Notes under the pieces: generated by a model | What the model saw: the letters and a program-made list of their open reading frames with translations, nothing else | Told to the model about the DNA's origin: nothing | Database searches by the model: none | Shown: positions 32,749 to 45,033 of the stretch, piece after piece | Position numbering within the stretch: position 1 is the stretch's first letter | Layout of the letters: the number at the start of each line of letters is the position of its first letter | Translations under genes and position numbers: made by a program | NCBI GenBank assembly: GCA_945859605.1 | Contig: OX243814.1 | Span: forward strand, 29,990,756-30,054,755 | DNA from: Lumbricus rubellus | Lineage: Eukaryota > Annelida > Clitellata > Crassiclitellata > Lumbricidae | Direction: 5' to 3' | Length of the DNA: 64,000 nt

Positions 32749-34029
32749 ATGCCGCCAATCAAAGGACGAATGATGGGCCTTCAGCCAGCTACGCCTGCGT
32801 ACAAACCTGTCAGAAATCTGTCGAGCCCGCTGGACAAGAAACCGCGAGAGTTCTGGAGAGGCGCTAGTTTCGGAACTGTCGAAAGTGACGAGAAACTGAA
32901 GAGGCTGCGCATTCCGGAAAAGATCTGCCGAAACCTGCCAAGCGTGAAGAATTTCTGCGAACCGGAAACCAACGACGTGCTCTCGGTCGTCAAGGACGAG
33001 ACTGACGAAGACACGAACAAGACTCCGACGCCGAGTCTCAAGCGAAGCAAGTCTTTCCAAGCGAAGTCTCATCGCTGTCAGCTGATAGCCGAACGCGAAC
33101 AGAAGTTCCCGGGCATTATCTGGGACGTCGGATTTCTGAGCTCAGGCGACGTGTTCGTCTGCTACGGCGATGGAATCGTCATCTGCAATCAAAATCTTGA
33201 AGCTCAGAAGACGCTCGATCGGATCAAACTCGCCGGCGGCGCGGCTGTGATGGCCGACGGGAACATCGTTGCGGTCGACAGGTTTAACGATACCATAAAC
33301 ATATATTCGAACGAAGGGAAGTTCATTTCGTCGTTCCAGGCGGGCAGCAGTCCGATGAACGTCGCGATCACTCGCGACAACTTCATCGCGGTGACGGACG
33401 TCGGCGACAAGTGCGTTCGCGTCTACTCGGTCGAGGGAACGCTCATCAACACGATCGCACAAAAGGGCCGCGGCTACGAGCTTCAGTGGCCGCTGTACGT
33501 TCAGGTAACGTCCGGCGACTCGTTCGTCGTGTCCGACGTTCTGCAGCGCAAAATTTTCGTGTTCGACGAGCACGGGAGCTTCGTGAAGGCGCTGCAGTTA
33601 AAGACGTACGGAGCGAACTGCGTGCTGCGACCGCACGGTATCTGCCTCGGCCAGAACGAAAACTTCTTTGTTGTCGACAATGCGCTCGATACGGTGGAGC
33701 TGTTCCGGCCGGACGACACTTACGTACAGACGATCCTACCATCGGAGGACGGAACCAGCATCAAACCGAAGGTGCTGCGCACGAGTGATGATGGCGGGCG
33801 GTTGGTCGTTGGTGGGATGACGGGAATAGTGAAGCTGTTCAAGTTCATCGAGTCGAACGGCAAAGTGCAGGCGGAGAAAGGGGAAGAGGCGTGCGTCAGG
33901 GATGTTAAGCACGACCCGTACAGTATGGACGACGATGCAGAGTTTGTCAAAGATGAGAAAGGCCAGATCGGCGCGGGCGATTGTAAAGCTGGATTTTCCG
34001 ACAATGACTGTGTCATAATTATCGACTGA
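32749..34029 (+). CDS. NHL-repeat beta-propeller protein, single coding exon
   Basis: 426 residues from ATG 32749 (preceded by the acceptor TTTATTTAG at 32746, so an upstream non-coding exon is expected) to TGA. The first 110 residues are basic and low in predicted structure, with KRSKSF-type phosphorylatable motifs. Residues about 115-370 hold repeated beta-propeller blades with NHL-like spacing: GDVFVCYGDGIVI, GNIVAVDRFNDTINIYS, NFIAVTDVGDKCVRVYS, DSFVVSDVLQRKIFVFD, ENFFVVDNALDTVELF and GRLVVGGMTGIVKLF. The tail is acidic. No RING, B-box or coiled coil precedes the propeller, so it is not a TRIM protein as it stands. The exon is GC-rich, especially at third positions, unlike the flanks. A protein-protein or RNA-binding scaffold is possible; no specific function is claimed. 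Confidence 0.9.
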   Translation: MPPIKGRMMGLQPATPAYKPVRNLSSPLDKKPREFWRGASFGTVESDEKLKRLRIPEKICRNLPSVKNFCEPETNDVLSVVKDETDEDTNKTPTPSLKRSKSFQAKSHRCQLIAEREQKFPGIIWDVGFLSSGDVFVCYGDGIVICNQNLEAQKTLDRIKLAGGAAVMADGNIVAVDRFNDTINIYSNEGKFISSFQAGSSPMNVAITRDNFIAVTDVGDKCVRVYSVEGTLINTIAQKGRGYELQWPLYVQVTSGDSFVVSDVLQRKIFVFDEHGSFVKALQLKTYGANCVLRPHGICLGQNENFFVVDNALDTVELFRPDDTYVQTILPSEDGTSIKPKVLRTSDDGGRLVVGGMTGIVKLFKFIESNGKVQAEKGEEACVRDVKHDPYSMDDDAEFVKDEKGQIGAGDCKAGFSDNDCVIIID

Positions 34030-36912
34030 TAGTGATGTTCTTCTTCTGTTTTACCTTTCGTGTTTAGCATTGTTTTCTGATTTGTCCTGATCAATTGGCG
34101 AGCTAGCCAGTTGTTCCAGATTTTAAGTTGTTTAAGAAGTTCTGTTTTTTTGCCCAGGTTTCTGTTGCTTTAACGCTATCGGCTGTAACTAGCAGTGAGC
34201 AAGGATGGCCATTATAATTTTTCTTTTGTATTGTGCAGAATGCATGGTGTTTAGTTTCTTGAGATAATTTTGTTATTATTGCAGTATTACTGCTGAATAG
34301 TCAGTGATTTTAGAGAACAATTTGGTGCAGTTGCTAAGGTTAATGCTTCATATAATTTTTGAGGGAGATAAAACAGACATAGGCAATAGTGGAATGGATG
34401 CTGCAAATATTTCCAGTCTGTGCCACATACAGACCCAATTCATAGGAGCAAAGAATAGTTCTGGGACAGATAAACGTGACAATGACATGCTATTTTGTCT
34501 TGGATTAATTTTCTGTGCCTTTGCATGCATTAAAAACATTCCTAACACGAGCTACTTGGTTATAGTTTGAAGTGCAGCAGTTACTTCAGTTTTTGTTGTG
34601 GAAGTTTTCAGAGAATTGATCGGTAGGTCCTCGTACAGAAATTAGTTAATTTTTTCATTTAACTGGGTTGCTATGTCAAGAGTATCTGGTTTGACTGCAA
34701 AGTGTTAAATAGTAACTTTTAGTAACCTAAACATTGTCTGCTGAATTGTTTTGCAAGATTATCATCGGAGAAGGAATCTTTGTTGGATTGAGAACTAATT
34801 CTTTGCTCAGACTAATTATCTCTATGATGCTAGGGAACGTGTTGGCAAGTGGCTTCAATTGTACCTACGTGTAGGTCATTTTCTCACAGTGTACTTAGTT
34901 AATAAATATAATAGGACCTTTCACTAGTAGCCAGACTCAGTTTTGATGGTTGCTAATGTGTGTACTTGTGTCATGGAAGTTTGTAGACATGTATTGTGAT
35001 TTGTGACCAAGTATTTAGTGTTTATTGGTTGAATTTAGCAACAGCATAAGGGCCGGAGATGGTTTCATTATGCACCTTGGCAAGGCTTCACTCTGGTTTT
35101 CAAGGACTGAAATGCAATAGGATAATGGCATGGCAACACTAGACACTTGTATGGCTCAAAGTCTGACAAACTCAATTCATGTGGTGTGCTATAATTAAAG
35201 CTTTCAGTTAACACAAGGTTACTTTCTGCACAACATCATAATTAATTTTTAAACTTTGGTCATGCAGTAGGTCACACGCAGAAATCATTTATTGCATTAA
35301 ATTAATAATTAAACTGGACATCTTCAACACTAACTGGAGTTTTGTAAGGCTCAAGTTTTATATATGTTACATCATTTGGCATGACATTTAGGGTAACTTT
35401 AACATGTGGAACTTATCACATTGCAGGACCTGTAAAAATCAAACAGCAAAGCAGAAAATTCTGCATGTATAAAGTGCTCACAGTTAGAACTTAGATATCT
35501 GTCCTGTGTTACCGTTTGTCAACCATTCCAAAAACGTCACTACTGTTTTTTTAGTTCTGCATGTATATATTTAATTTCTTTTTGTTTATTGTCAAATGGA
35601 TAAATTCTGTTTTCATATCTCAACTGTGTAATTTCAATGTGATTTATTGTACACAATGATAAGAAAAGTTTTGTTGTGCAATGATCTCTTTGAACACTCA
35701 CACCCATAATTAATTAGATTTTTGCAATTTCCATTAATTCATCCACAACTTGCAAAGACTACACGGTAATTCACGGTAGTTCTAACATTTGAAATACATA
35801 GGATGATTGGCACAAGGCTAATTTAGGGTCAAGTAACATTTACTAGATCATTTAATTACTTTAATTTAAAGTAACATGCGTAAAACTCTATTAAATATCT
35901 TGATTAACACGAATTGTACTTGTCTAAAAATGCAGGATATCTGCAATTGATACCTGCAATCTATTATGCTGGTACACTCTGCTTATACTAGAACAAACAT
36001 ACAGTTCACTCGTGATTTTTACCATCTATATAAACACATAGATCTGTGATGCCAAGATGAAGGCCTTTGAACATGGTAACCCATCAAAATATCTAAATTG
36101 GATTTTCATAGGCATTTGCCAGAGGACATCTCTGTCAATTGAGCACAAGTTTTCATGAAAATAGAACACGCAAGTATTTTTAAATTTTAAATGATTGCAC
36201 GCAAGGGTCAACAATGCAATAGCACTTCTATCAAGAGATCAACCTGAAAAATACTTTCAAAATGGGAGTTATTCATAGCACTGTGATCAGCAAAAACTTC
36301 TGAAAATGATATATAATTTATGCAATGAAAGTATTATCATGTGTTGTTTCAACATTTCAAAGTGAAAGTGTATGTGTAAAATGTGATTTGTGACTTTAAC
36401 AAATTTTACTGAAAATCTTACTTTTCAAGTACAGCATGATGTAAATTCTACCAAAAATGCTACAATATATTCTCATTACATAATTATTTTCAGATTTTTT
36501 GCTTGTCGCATATCAACCATTTCCAATATACTTGCATAGTTTCACGTGCAACATGGTGGTACAAAAACTACGAATAACTTCAACCCACCATCTGGTCCCT
36601 TTTCAATACATGTATACAAGCACAGACAAAAGTACCTACTACGATATAAAAACTTGGTACTTAAAATATTTTGTGCTTTTCCATGTAAAAATATTTGTTT
36701 TTAATAGAAACATGTCATCAGCCAGGCATGCAGCTATTCACGATGTTCTAATCCCTGAAAAACTGCAACATATACTTAAAGCCCCTGTTACATGTTACTC
36801 AACAACTGTAGTTTTACTAAAGTATTCATATGGCAAATCTGGGACCATATTCATCTTACAGCACTAATTCTACTGTCAGAAACTAGCAATTAAATTAATT
36901 GAATTAAACAAA
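34030..36912. other. 3' UTR of the NHL gene and convergent intergenic DNA
   Basis: AT-rich, no credible ORF. AATAAA at 34901 is the likely NHL polyadenylation signal. A segment at 36505-36550 (ATATCAACCATTTCC then CTTGCATAGTTTCACGTG) recurs at 37045-37090, a short duplication about 540 bp apart near the ACSF3 3' end. Confidence 0.6.
34901..34906 (+). terminator. Polyadenylation signal, NHL gene
   Basis: AATAAA 872 nt after the stop codon. Confidence 0.5.
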
Positions 36913-36918
36913 TTTATT
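36913..36918 (-). terminator. Polyadenylation signal, ACSF3
   Basis: AATAAA on the minus strand, about 200 nt beyond the ACSF3 stop at 37115. Confidence 0.55.
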
Positions 36919-37114
36919 TTAAATGCCTAGTCTGCAGAGAAGTTGAGATTCTGAGATTAGACAGACCGCTGTGCAATTGATATGCATGATTTGATATGCA
37001 TGATTAAGTAAGGCATGATGTATAAGGCATATCTTCAGCATGTCATATATCAACCATTTCCACTATACTTGCATAGTTTCACGTGTAACATATAACAGCT
37101 TTTGCCACAAACTT

Positions 37115-40100
37115 TCACAACTGACGCTTGCCAAACACCTGCGGCACAAGCTGTTTCTTGTTGACTTTTCCCATTGCATTGTGCGGCATGGTTTCAATAA
37201 CCTCCATCACTGTTGGGATCTGATACGAGGGCAAGCGATCCGCGGCCCACAACTTCAGCTCCTCAATATCCAATCTCTTGTTTGGGTGCAAGACGACCAC
37301 CGCTGCGACCTTCTGACCCCACGTAATGTCTGGTAGACCAACCACTGCAATGTCTGCGATGGACGGATGAGACAATAGATGGCGTTCTACTTCAATCGCG
37401 CTTATCTTGTAGCCTCCGCTTTTGATAATGTCCACCGATGTTCGACCGAGAATTCGATAGACGCCGTCCTCAAAAATTGCCGTGTCGCCTTGAAAAGAAA
37501 TCGACCGCAATAGAATTATTTTTATTCTGTACATCGATTACATAAGAGTGCAATAAAGTTTCAATAAAATTTTTAACTATCTAAAGGTAACCACTTATTT
37601 TTTGGGTAAGTCTTCCAAAGACTAAATAGTCGATACACCAGCATAGATGCTCAAAAGTCCAGAGGAAGTAACCATGGAAACTGGTAAGAAGATAGAGTTG
37701 ACTGGAGTATACACTGAGAATGGATGGTAATAGACTGGAGACACAAAAGATAGATATATGATGCTCTACATGTGGGTAAAAGATGTGAATAAGAATAGAT
37801 GGAGTATTCTGATCTAGAAAAGGTGGGCAAAGGAGTGAGTAAATCTTCAAGAATTTCTCAGCGCCCACTGCAGCCACGTCAGGGAGACCAGGTTATTCAC
37901 CGGCGCTAAATGCCCACTGCCACAGAAGAGCTTGTCAGAGAAACAGTAGAGGACATGGATGGAGAGATGCAGAACAGAAGACTGAACCTTTCAAAATGTG
38001 GAGAGAAGAAGAGAGAAAATCAGATGGATGGAATGTAAAACAAATTTAGGATATAGAAAACGGAGAACAGAGGGCCAACAGTGAGAGAGAAATGACGAGA
38101 TCAGACATTTGAAACTGCCTCAGAGGCAGACAGAGCAAGAAGAAGTATAAGTTTCTAAAGAATCTTAAGAATCTACAAACAGTAATCAAAACTTTAATGA
38201 TCAGTGAAATCTGGTGAACTAGAAGCTTAATACATCCATTAAAGTTGACAAGTAAAACTTCAACATCATTCAGATTTTTTAACTTCCAAGCAAACATTTT
38301 CTGTAAAAAACATCATGTGTACAAGTGCTGCATAGATTAATTATTCACTGTATGTCATTGTTAACTACAATGTTAACTGATCCTTGAAAAACTAAGTATG
38401 GTAGGCATAATAAAGATTGAGGCACTTGCCAGTTTTAAACCATCCATCTTTTGTGAATGTTTCCTGTGTGGCCTCTGGTTTGTTCCAGTATTCTTTGAAG
38501 ACTGATGCTCCCCGAACATACAATTCACCTGATTCTTTTTCAGACCCTGAAATTGTGAAAATTATAAAATTATAAAAGACAAGTCAAACATTTTAAATGA
38601 TGAATGCTAAGACAAAAATAATTTCTTTGTGCTGCTGGTATCACAATACCTGAGCCGCATCTAATGGCCTGTTTATGGGAAACATAATATGTGACTTAGG
38701 GGCAATATTTCATGGTCTGTACCATAAGCAAATCCCAAAATAGTCAAAATAATAAACTTTCACAAGACAGTGAACTTAATATTCAGAGGGAGTCAGGCAT
38801 ATTCGGCTGAAAGTTAGCAAATTGGATATTTTGATAAAATTTTCGAATACATTTATTTTCACCCAACAGAATCCTAAAGTGATATTTAAATATCTTCAAG
38901 CAAATTTATCCTAACACTACACCCTGCATTCAATTTTTTCCATGCCCTGAGTCAATTAAGTTTACCACTGAAATTTACTAAACATGCTTCTATTTGTATT
39001 TCCTTAACCCTTGACCCGTTCATTTTTAAATTTTAAGCCCGTTTTCAGCGGATATTCTAGGGGCAAATGATTAATAACAAAACCAGCTTAAAACTTAACA
39101 AGAAATCATGTAAAAGTGCATTGAACTCGAACAGTACAAGACTGTAATATGGTTCTAAGGTACCTGGTACAACTTTAGTCTTCTTCGAGTCTCCGTGGGC
39201 AATAACGTCGTATCCATTTTCAGCAGAAACGTTTGGCTTAGCAATGAGGACTTCAACGTGAGGAAACGGCTTTCCAACAGCACCTGAACAATGTACAAGA
39301 AGACCAAGTACTTCACAACAAAAAGTTATTCTCCCGTGTTTTGTATTTTACATGTCATTATGAACTACAAAAATCATGAAATAATTTCAAAGGCAACTTC
39401 TAACCAAAAACATAATTTGTTTATTAGGTTGTAGTACCTGGCACTCTCAGACCCTTGAGGGGATTCGTAAGGGCCATTCCCAACTCAGTCATTCCATATC
39501 GCTCGAGAAGGCGATGGCCGGTTATTTCTTCCCAACGATGGAGAACAGGAGTTGGAAGAGGAGCCGAACCAGAAACAAACAATCTGTAAACACAACAATA
39601 AATGCCAATTTACTATTAAATTAAATACTCTCAAAATAAACTTATAAATAGTTGAAATACCAGGAATTTCGTTTCACCAGCAAATCATAATAAACTCACA
39701 ATCAGTAAATAAATGTGTATTTGCTGTTTATTGTTACTGCGTGGTAACAAAGACCATTAGCGACGCCCTCCTCCTTTATCCAGGCTTGGAACTGGCACTT
39801 GCAGAGTGCAAATGACAAAATGAATGTGAGATATGGTTCAAACTCGTTCAAGGTCGTTGGCTAATGTGCATCAGAAAACAGCAGCATCAGGCATTGGAAA
39901 AGATAGGATATTATTATCATTAAAATAATAATTATTAATATCATTAATATTATCGTATATGTATTTAACCATATCACCAGCCAATGATAAAGCATCAAGT
40001 TGTCTCACAGTAGATATTTTCAAGTAAGGTATGAAGAACTTCTCAAGGCCGCTCCACATTGACCATCCAACTCATACACAAAGTACAGTCCATGCCATAA

Positions 40101-43100
40101 AGCATGCATTCAACAATGTGGCCACCAGGTCACACACCACTGCTTCTTATTGAATAATCATTAGTCTATATGCAAATTTGTATAATTTGCATAAATTATG
40201 TTAATTACACTTGCATCAATTATGCTAATTACATTTGTATAAGTTATGCTAATTACATCTGCATAAATTATGTTAGTTAGTCTATAATTATAATAATTGG
40301 TATCAAATTTTACAAAATATCTGTAATTTAACTAAACTTCAACAGTGATAATTAAGCGTATACCTAATCTTTGAAGTACAGACAGCCCTTATGAAGTCTT
40401 TCGTTCTCTTTGTCCCTCTACCTCGATTCAATCTCTGGTTGTAGATTTCAATGAGTCTTGCATAGATTGTCGGCACAGCCATAAAAATGTTGACACCACG
40501 CGGAAAGACCTTGCTCACAGACTTTTCAGACCCAAGCAAGTACGACCAGACCTAAGGACAATAACACACACTGTAACTGGAACAGAAAATTTACAAAGCA
40601 CTACTTAAAAAGATGTGTGTCCATAAAACAGAAACAAAGTCAGACCTAAAGACCATAGCAGACTGCAAAGATAGACCAAGGATCATTCTCGGCTTGACCT
40701 CCCCCAGATTTTGACCTGGCATTGATTTGACATAACACCAGTGAATAAGCTGGCCTCTTTCTACAAAAATGCTACTTTCGCTCTCAAGTCAGAACTAAGG
40801 TAGACAGTCCTTCAGAACATTGAAAGCTCTTATGCTATCTAACATGTTGTGCTGGCAGAAAACTGCACTGGTTCCCCAGTCACACTTTAGTGCACTCTGT
40901 CGTCATCAACGTGCTAATATCCTTGCTGATCCTTTTTTCACAAGGAATAAACTTAACACATGCGAATTCCATTCTGAGGCTTTGCATAATCATACTATAC
41001 GACAGTATGCATCATTTGCTGCCAGAGAGACATGAAGCCATATCGCATACGTTGCACTTACGGTTGACTAACAAGTAATACAACATTTTAATCCAGTTCT
41101 CCATCTCTCATCATATCTGATTTGTACAGTTAGTATATAGTGTATTTCAAGTAGCTCACTAAAGTGTTGCACCTACGACTACTAAACACATCTAAACAGC
41201 AATGCTTCAACAGTTTGTACATGCATATGTATGTGCACTTACCATAACACCTCTTCAAGATTCCTACTCAGAAGTGCTCACGACTACAGCACGGACAGTT
41301 AATTGGAGCAAATGCAAGTGAAGGACTTGCCCAATGTCCCTACGAGGTGGCTTGAGGTGGATTCAAACCTATAACCCTCCGGCTGCAAGGCAACGAACAT
41401 ACCCACTACACCACCGTGCACCACAATATAGTCAGTGGCAAAATGTTAATGGCGCCAAATCAGACGATTAGAATTAGAAGACAAGATATCATTTGCTCTC
41501 AGAATTGGCCTATATTTACTGGCATGAAGCTGAGTGAATGTCTGTTATAAGACTGTTGCATATCGACAACTCAATTACGTTGACCTACAGAAAATGCTAA
41601 CTATGAAAACCTGCCTGGTGTGCATCGAAATGTGGCAGCATGACACAGCAGGCCCCGCACAAGAGAGGCGTCATGAGAACATTGATGATTCCATGAACAT
41701 GATGAAGAGGTAGAACGTGAAGAACGACGTCACTGCTCGTCCAACTCCACATCTCAATCATACCCACCATGTGACTGTGTAGGCTTCCAAATGTATGAAC
41801 AACTCCCTAAATACAATTTAAAAATTAATATAATAAACAGGATGGTTGAATCAATTCAACTTCAAAGCTAATGCTAATTTAAGTAAACAATGCAAGAGAT
41901 GAATAGACTGAATTTTGAATCCATTTCCGAAAAACTCAACTTTGCCAATCCATTATAGTTGTTGGACTGGGAGCGCTTCTGAGTACCTTACATTGAAGGT
42001 GCGCTATATAAAAAGTCAATTATAATTCCATTTTTGGCTGAAGATAGTAATTCTTAAGTGCCACCAACCTAAAGCTGATGCACTCTAAATAAATGTGGTC
42101 ATGTCGAAAGGTTTATTTCCAGAAAATACAATAGATGCACTATCAAATGAAGCACTGTGCATTATTAAAACAGCACCACAGACATGTAAGCAAGTAAATA
42201 GCCTTTATTTGCACTTGCCAAGAGCTCATACATTAGGCTGCATAGGCCTACAAAGGCTACAAATGATTAGGCAAGGATTTGAAACAGGTTGTGAGAAGTC
42301 AGACAGGATCAGATATTGACCGTAGATACTTGAGATCAGACTACAATTTGTTTTCTCAGTATTGACTTAAATACAATGTTCCTGTTTTTAAGACGACCAT
42401 TACAGGAAATATGACACATTAGCATAAAATACCATTATCAATCAATCAATCAAAATTTATGTAGTGCCCTTTCAAGGTACCTACTCAGAGGCGCTCCCGC
42501 TAAATTATAGTACAGAAGCACAAACCTTAGGATTTCCAGTTGTTCCACTCGTGTACACAATCATCGCGGACTTCTTTCTGAATCGATTGGCATCTCGCAG
42601 TTGATTGTAACGATTGAATCGCATGCTCCATCTCTGCTCTCTATTCACAACTTCATTTTCATCTGCATTCACAACCACACGTTCATCCGCATCTTCGTCA
42701 CTCTCTCCTGCATCCGAAATATTACAATAACTCGATTTTCCCATCGTCAGCATCTTCACACCCAACCGAGAAACAAACGGCTCCACCTGGTGAGCAAGTT
42801 CGTCGGTCGCAATCACCAGTTTCGACTGCGAGTCCTCAACGAAATACTGGAGCTGCGAAACGGGATGCTTTGGCGAGAGCGGAACCGTGATGCCGCCACT
42901 CATCCACGTCGCCCATTGTCCCACGACGTAAGACACGTCGTTTGGACAGAGCAGGCATATCCGCTCGCCGTCCATGTCACCACTCCTAGCGTCAAAGGTG
43001 TCAAGGATTCGGTCGGTGAGCATGTTTGCGTGGAACAAGATGTCTTCATATCGATGGGATCCGAAACTATCGATGATTGCAATACGCTCAAGATGTCGGG

Positions 43101-43269
43101 TGGCCTGGACGAAAACGGGAGTGACAAGGCCGACTCTTGATGGTGTGTACACCGGGCTGTTTCTGCTAACCAACGATGCTGTGGACACTTGGCGAGTTCC
43201 ATAAAAGCTAGAGATCTTGTGGCAGGCCGCCCAAGGCCGTGAAAAAATTCTAAAAGTTGTCTTGATCAT
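37115..43269 (-). CDS. ACSF3: Malonyl-CoA/methylmalonyl-CoA synthetase, mitochondrial (ACSF3)
   Basis: Seven coding exons on the minus strand: 43269-42526, 41806-41615, 40551-40364, 39583-39438, 39283-39164, 38546-38430, 37488-37115; they join in frame to 626 residues. The start at 43269 is the first ATG after an in-frame stop. The first 40 residues are basic and lack acids, as expected of a mitochondrial presequence. ANL-superfamily motifs in order: [10 protein letters not shown] (ATP loop), [22 protein letters not shown] [47 protein letters not shown] and, at the C-terminus, MGKVNKKQL with the catalytic lysine. The family ligates malonate to CoA for mitochondrial fatty-acid synthesis. It is about 50 residues longer than vertebrate ACSF3 (about 576), partly from an acidic insert ([12 protein letters not shown]) before the ATP loop. 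Introns 2 and 6 seem to start with GC instead of GT. Introns hold SINE and LINE pieces. Confidence 0.95.
37855..37990 (-). mobile_element. LINE 3' UTR fragment in ACSF3 intron 6
   Basis: TTCTCAGCGCCCACTGC ... AGACCAGGTTATTCACCGGC matches the motif order at 49115 and 58690 and, in the opposite orientation, the LINE 3' region at 50810-50880. Confidence 0.55.
40150..40285 (-). repeat. AT-rich tandem repeat in ACSF3 intron 3
   Basis: Four or so diverged copies of a roughly 33-bp unit reading TGCATAAATTATG(C/T)TAATTACA. Confidence 0.75.
41258..41428 (-). mobile_element. tRNA-derived SINE in ACSF3 intron 2
   Basis: Complement of the SINE at 17508: CTCTTCAAGATTCCTACTCA at the tail, AGTGAAGGACTTGCCCAATG in the body, TGGATTCAAACC in the B-box area and CACTACACCACCGTGC at the head. 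Confidence 0.82.
41968..42500. repeat. Two SINE/LINE tails in ACSF3 intron 1
   Basis: A + strand tail at 41968-42030 (GGGAGCGCTTCTGAGTA ... GGTGCGCTATATAAA) and a - strand tail at 42440-42500 (TTATGTAGTGCCC ... CTACTCAGAGGCGCTCCCGC). Only the 3' ends remain. Confidence 0.7.
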
Positions 43270-44585
43270 CTTGCCCAAAATGCTGTTGAATCTTCATTAG
43301 GAAATCGTAGCGGTAGACACTTTTCTTTCACTTTGACTGCAACAAATACAACATACAGCTCTTTGTAATCTAGAGACTTCTATCACATAAATGGCAAATG
43401 TAGATTGCACAATTATGGCCTACACAACAACTACGTACGATCAAATGAAGCAAAGAATTCCATGTCAAATTCTGGCTGAACTCTACTCATTGGTTTCTTG
43501 TAATATTATATCTTGCATTGAAGAGACAGTACATTTTTCAGAACATCTTTGTATCTATTAAAGCATAATTTATATGAATTTCAGTTATTTTAATTCATTT
43601 AAGTATTTCCTGGTTTCGATAATTACATAAAATAACAATTTTAGCATAAAATACGCCCCTGTATAATAGAACACTTGTGTGAAATAACAATTTTAGCATA
43701 AAATACGCCCATATAGCACACTTGTGTGCTCTGCTACCCGGCAACCGCATGAATAAAGTCAGTCATTAGAATCAGGCTGATCAGCTGTTACTTGACGATA
43801 TTCGCACTTGCAACCAACGCTTGCAAAGTTCTGCAAATTTATATAGCGTCATTTCAGGCAGAACTCATCAGAGGCACTCCCAATCTAGACACAGTAAAAC
43901 AACGATAGATGATAGGGCTTGCAGAAGAGAGGCTGAGGACGTGAAGAGTTCATGGCAACTTGTTTCTAAACCTGGGCCGACCTTAACAAAAACTGTAGGC
44001 TAACTTAGACAGTGGAAATTCCAACCGGTAACGAAACAAGCTCGCCTTGCGTAGCAGAGCTGAGAAATGTGCGACGAAGGATATCTCTGTGACCGCGTTT
44101 GATTTCTATACGTTTCGCTTACTTTTCTGTAGACATCATTACGAAGATTATAGTCAAACAAGTCATGGTCGAACCGATGTTTAACAAGAGGGCACAACCT
44201 CCGACATGTGATATGGCCGACCCACTAGCATCATTGCATTGTATCACCTTACAAGGTCCTTGACATTCACCTTTGACCATTTTTTATATACACCTTCGCT
44301 GATATAGCGCATTTTTGGGATAAATTACTTGGCGGTTTAATAAAATTTAACTGAGCACTGTTTATAAAGCCATAATATTATACGCACGTGCAAATCAGAC
44401 CTACCTTTGATGAATTAAAAATGCTAAATTTGAATATGCTCATGAGCATCTCGACATGATTATAATAACAAGTGGTCATTTTATAGGCAAAATAGCTCCT
44501 GTAGTCTATCTTTGCTGTAGTCCCAAGTCCTTGCTGTAGTCCCTATATAGGCTTTTAACATAATTATAATCAGCAAACCCACGTA
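43270..44585. other. Upstream region of ACSF3
   Basis: No gene seen. A tandem duplication of about 50 bp lies at 43625-43727 (units start AAATAACAATTTTAGCATAA and end ACACTTGTGTG), and a - strand repeat tail at 43838-43886. Confidence 0.6.
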
Positions 44586-45033
44586 GGGGGCCGTCCATAA
44601 AGTACGTCACGCTCGAGGGGGGAGGGGGTGTAAGAAAGTGTGACAGTTTGTGACAGGGGGAGGGGGTCAGGCCATGTGTGACGTCACACATTTTTTTAAT
44701 GATGTGTGTATTATATAATTGTCTAGTCTAATTTTTGCAATTTTTTTCAAATTCAATCTACATTGAGTTACTGCTCAATGAATAACTGTGACAAAAATTA
44801 CTGTTGACAATTAACTATTCTACTATTAAAGTCATTTTAATAATGTGATAGTTCTTTTAAGTGGAAACTTTACAGTTTAATAGTGAAGTGTGTTTTAGAT
44901 TAAATTTGAATAAGGTGTAATTTAAAAAATTCGAAAGTGTGATGTACTTTAGGGTGGGGGGGGGGGTCCGAGACTTGTGACAGTTTGTGACAGGAGGGTC
45001 AAAAATAGTGTGACGTACTTTATGGACGGCCCC
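44586..45033. mobile_element. MITE with GGGGCCGTCCATAAAGTACG ends
   Basis: About 24-bp inverted ends, GGGGCCGTCCATAAAGTACG... and the complement, flanked by TA on both sides. The interior has GGGGGAGGGGGT and TGTGACAGTTTGTGACAG repeats, no coding capacity. The superfamily is not certain; the TA flanks would fit Tc1/mariner. Confidence 0.83.

Noticed and set aside
36499..36867. 122-codon open frame between the NHL gene and ACSF3
   Set aside because: AT-rich chance frame that includes part of a local duplication; no recognisable motif.
43728..43745. Second X-box-like sequence near ACSF3 (CTACCCGGCAACC)
   Set aside because: Only one half-site fits the consensus, and ACSF3 is not a ciliary gene.
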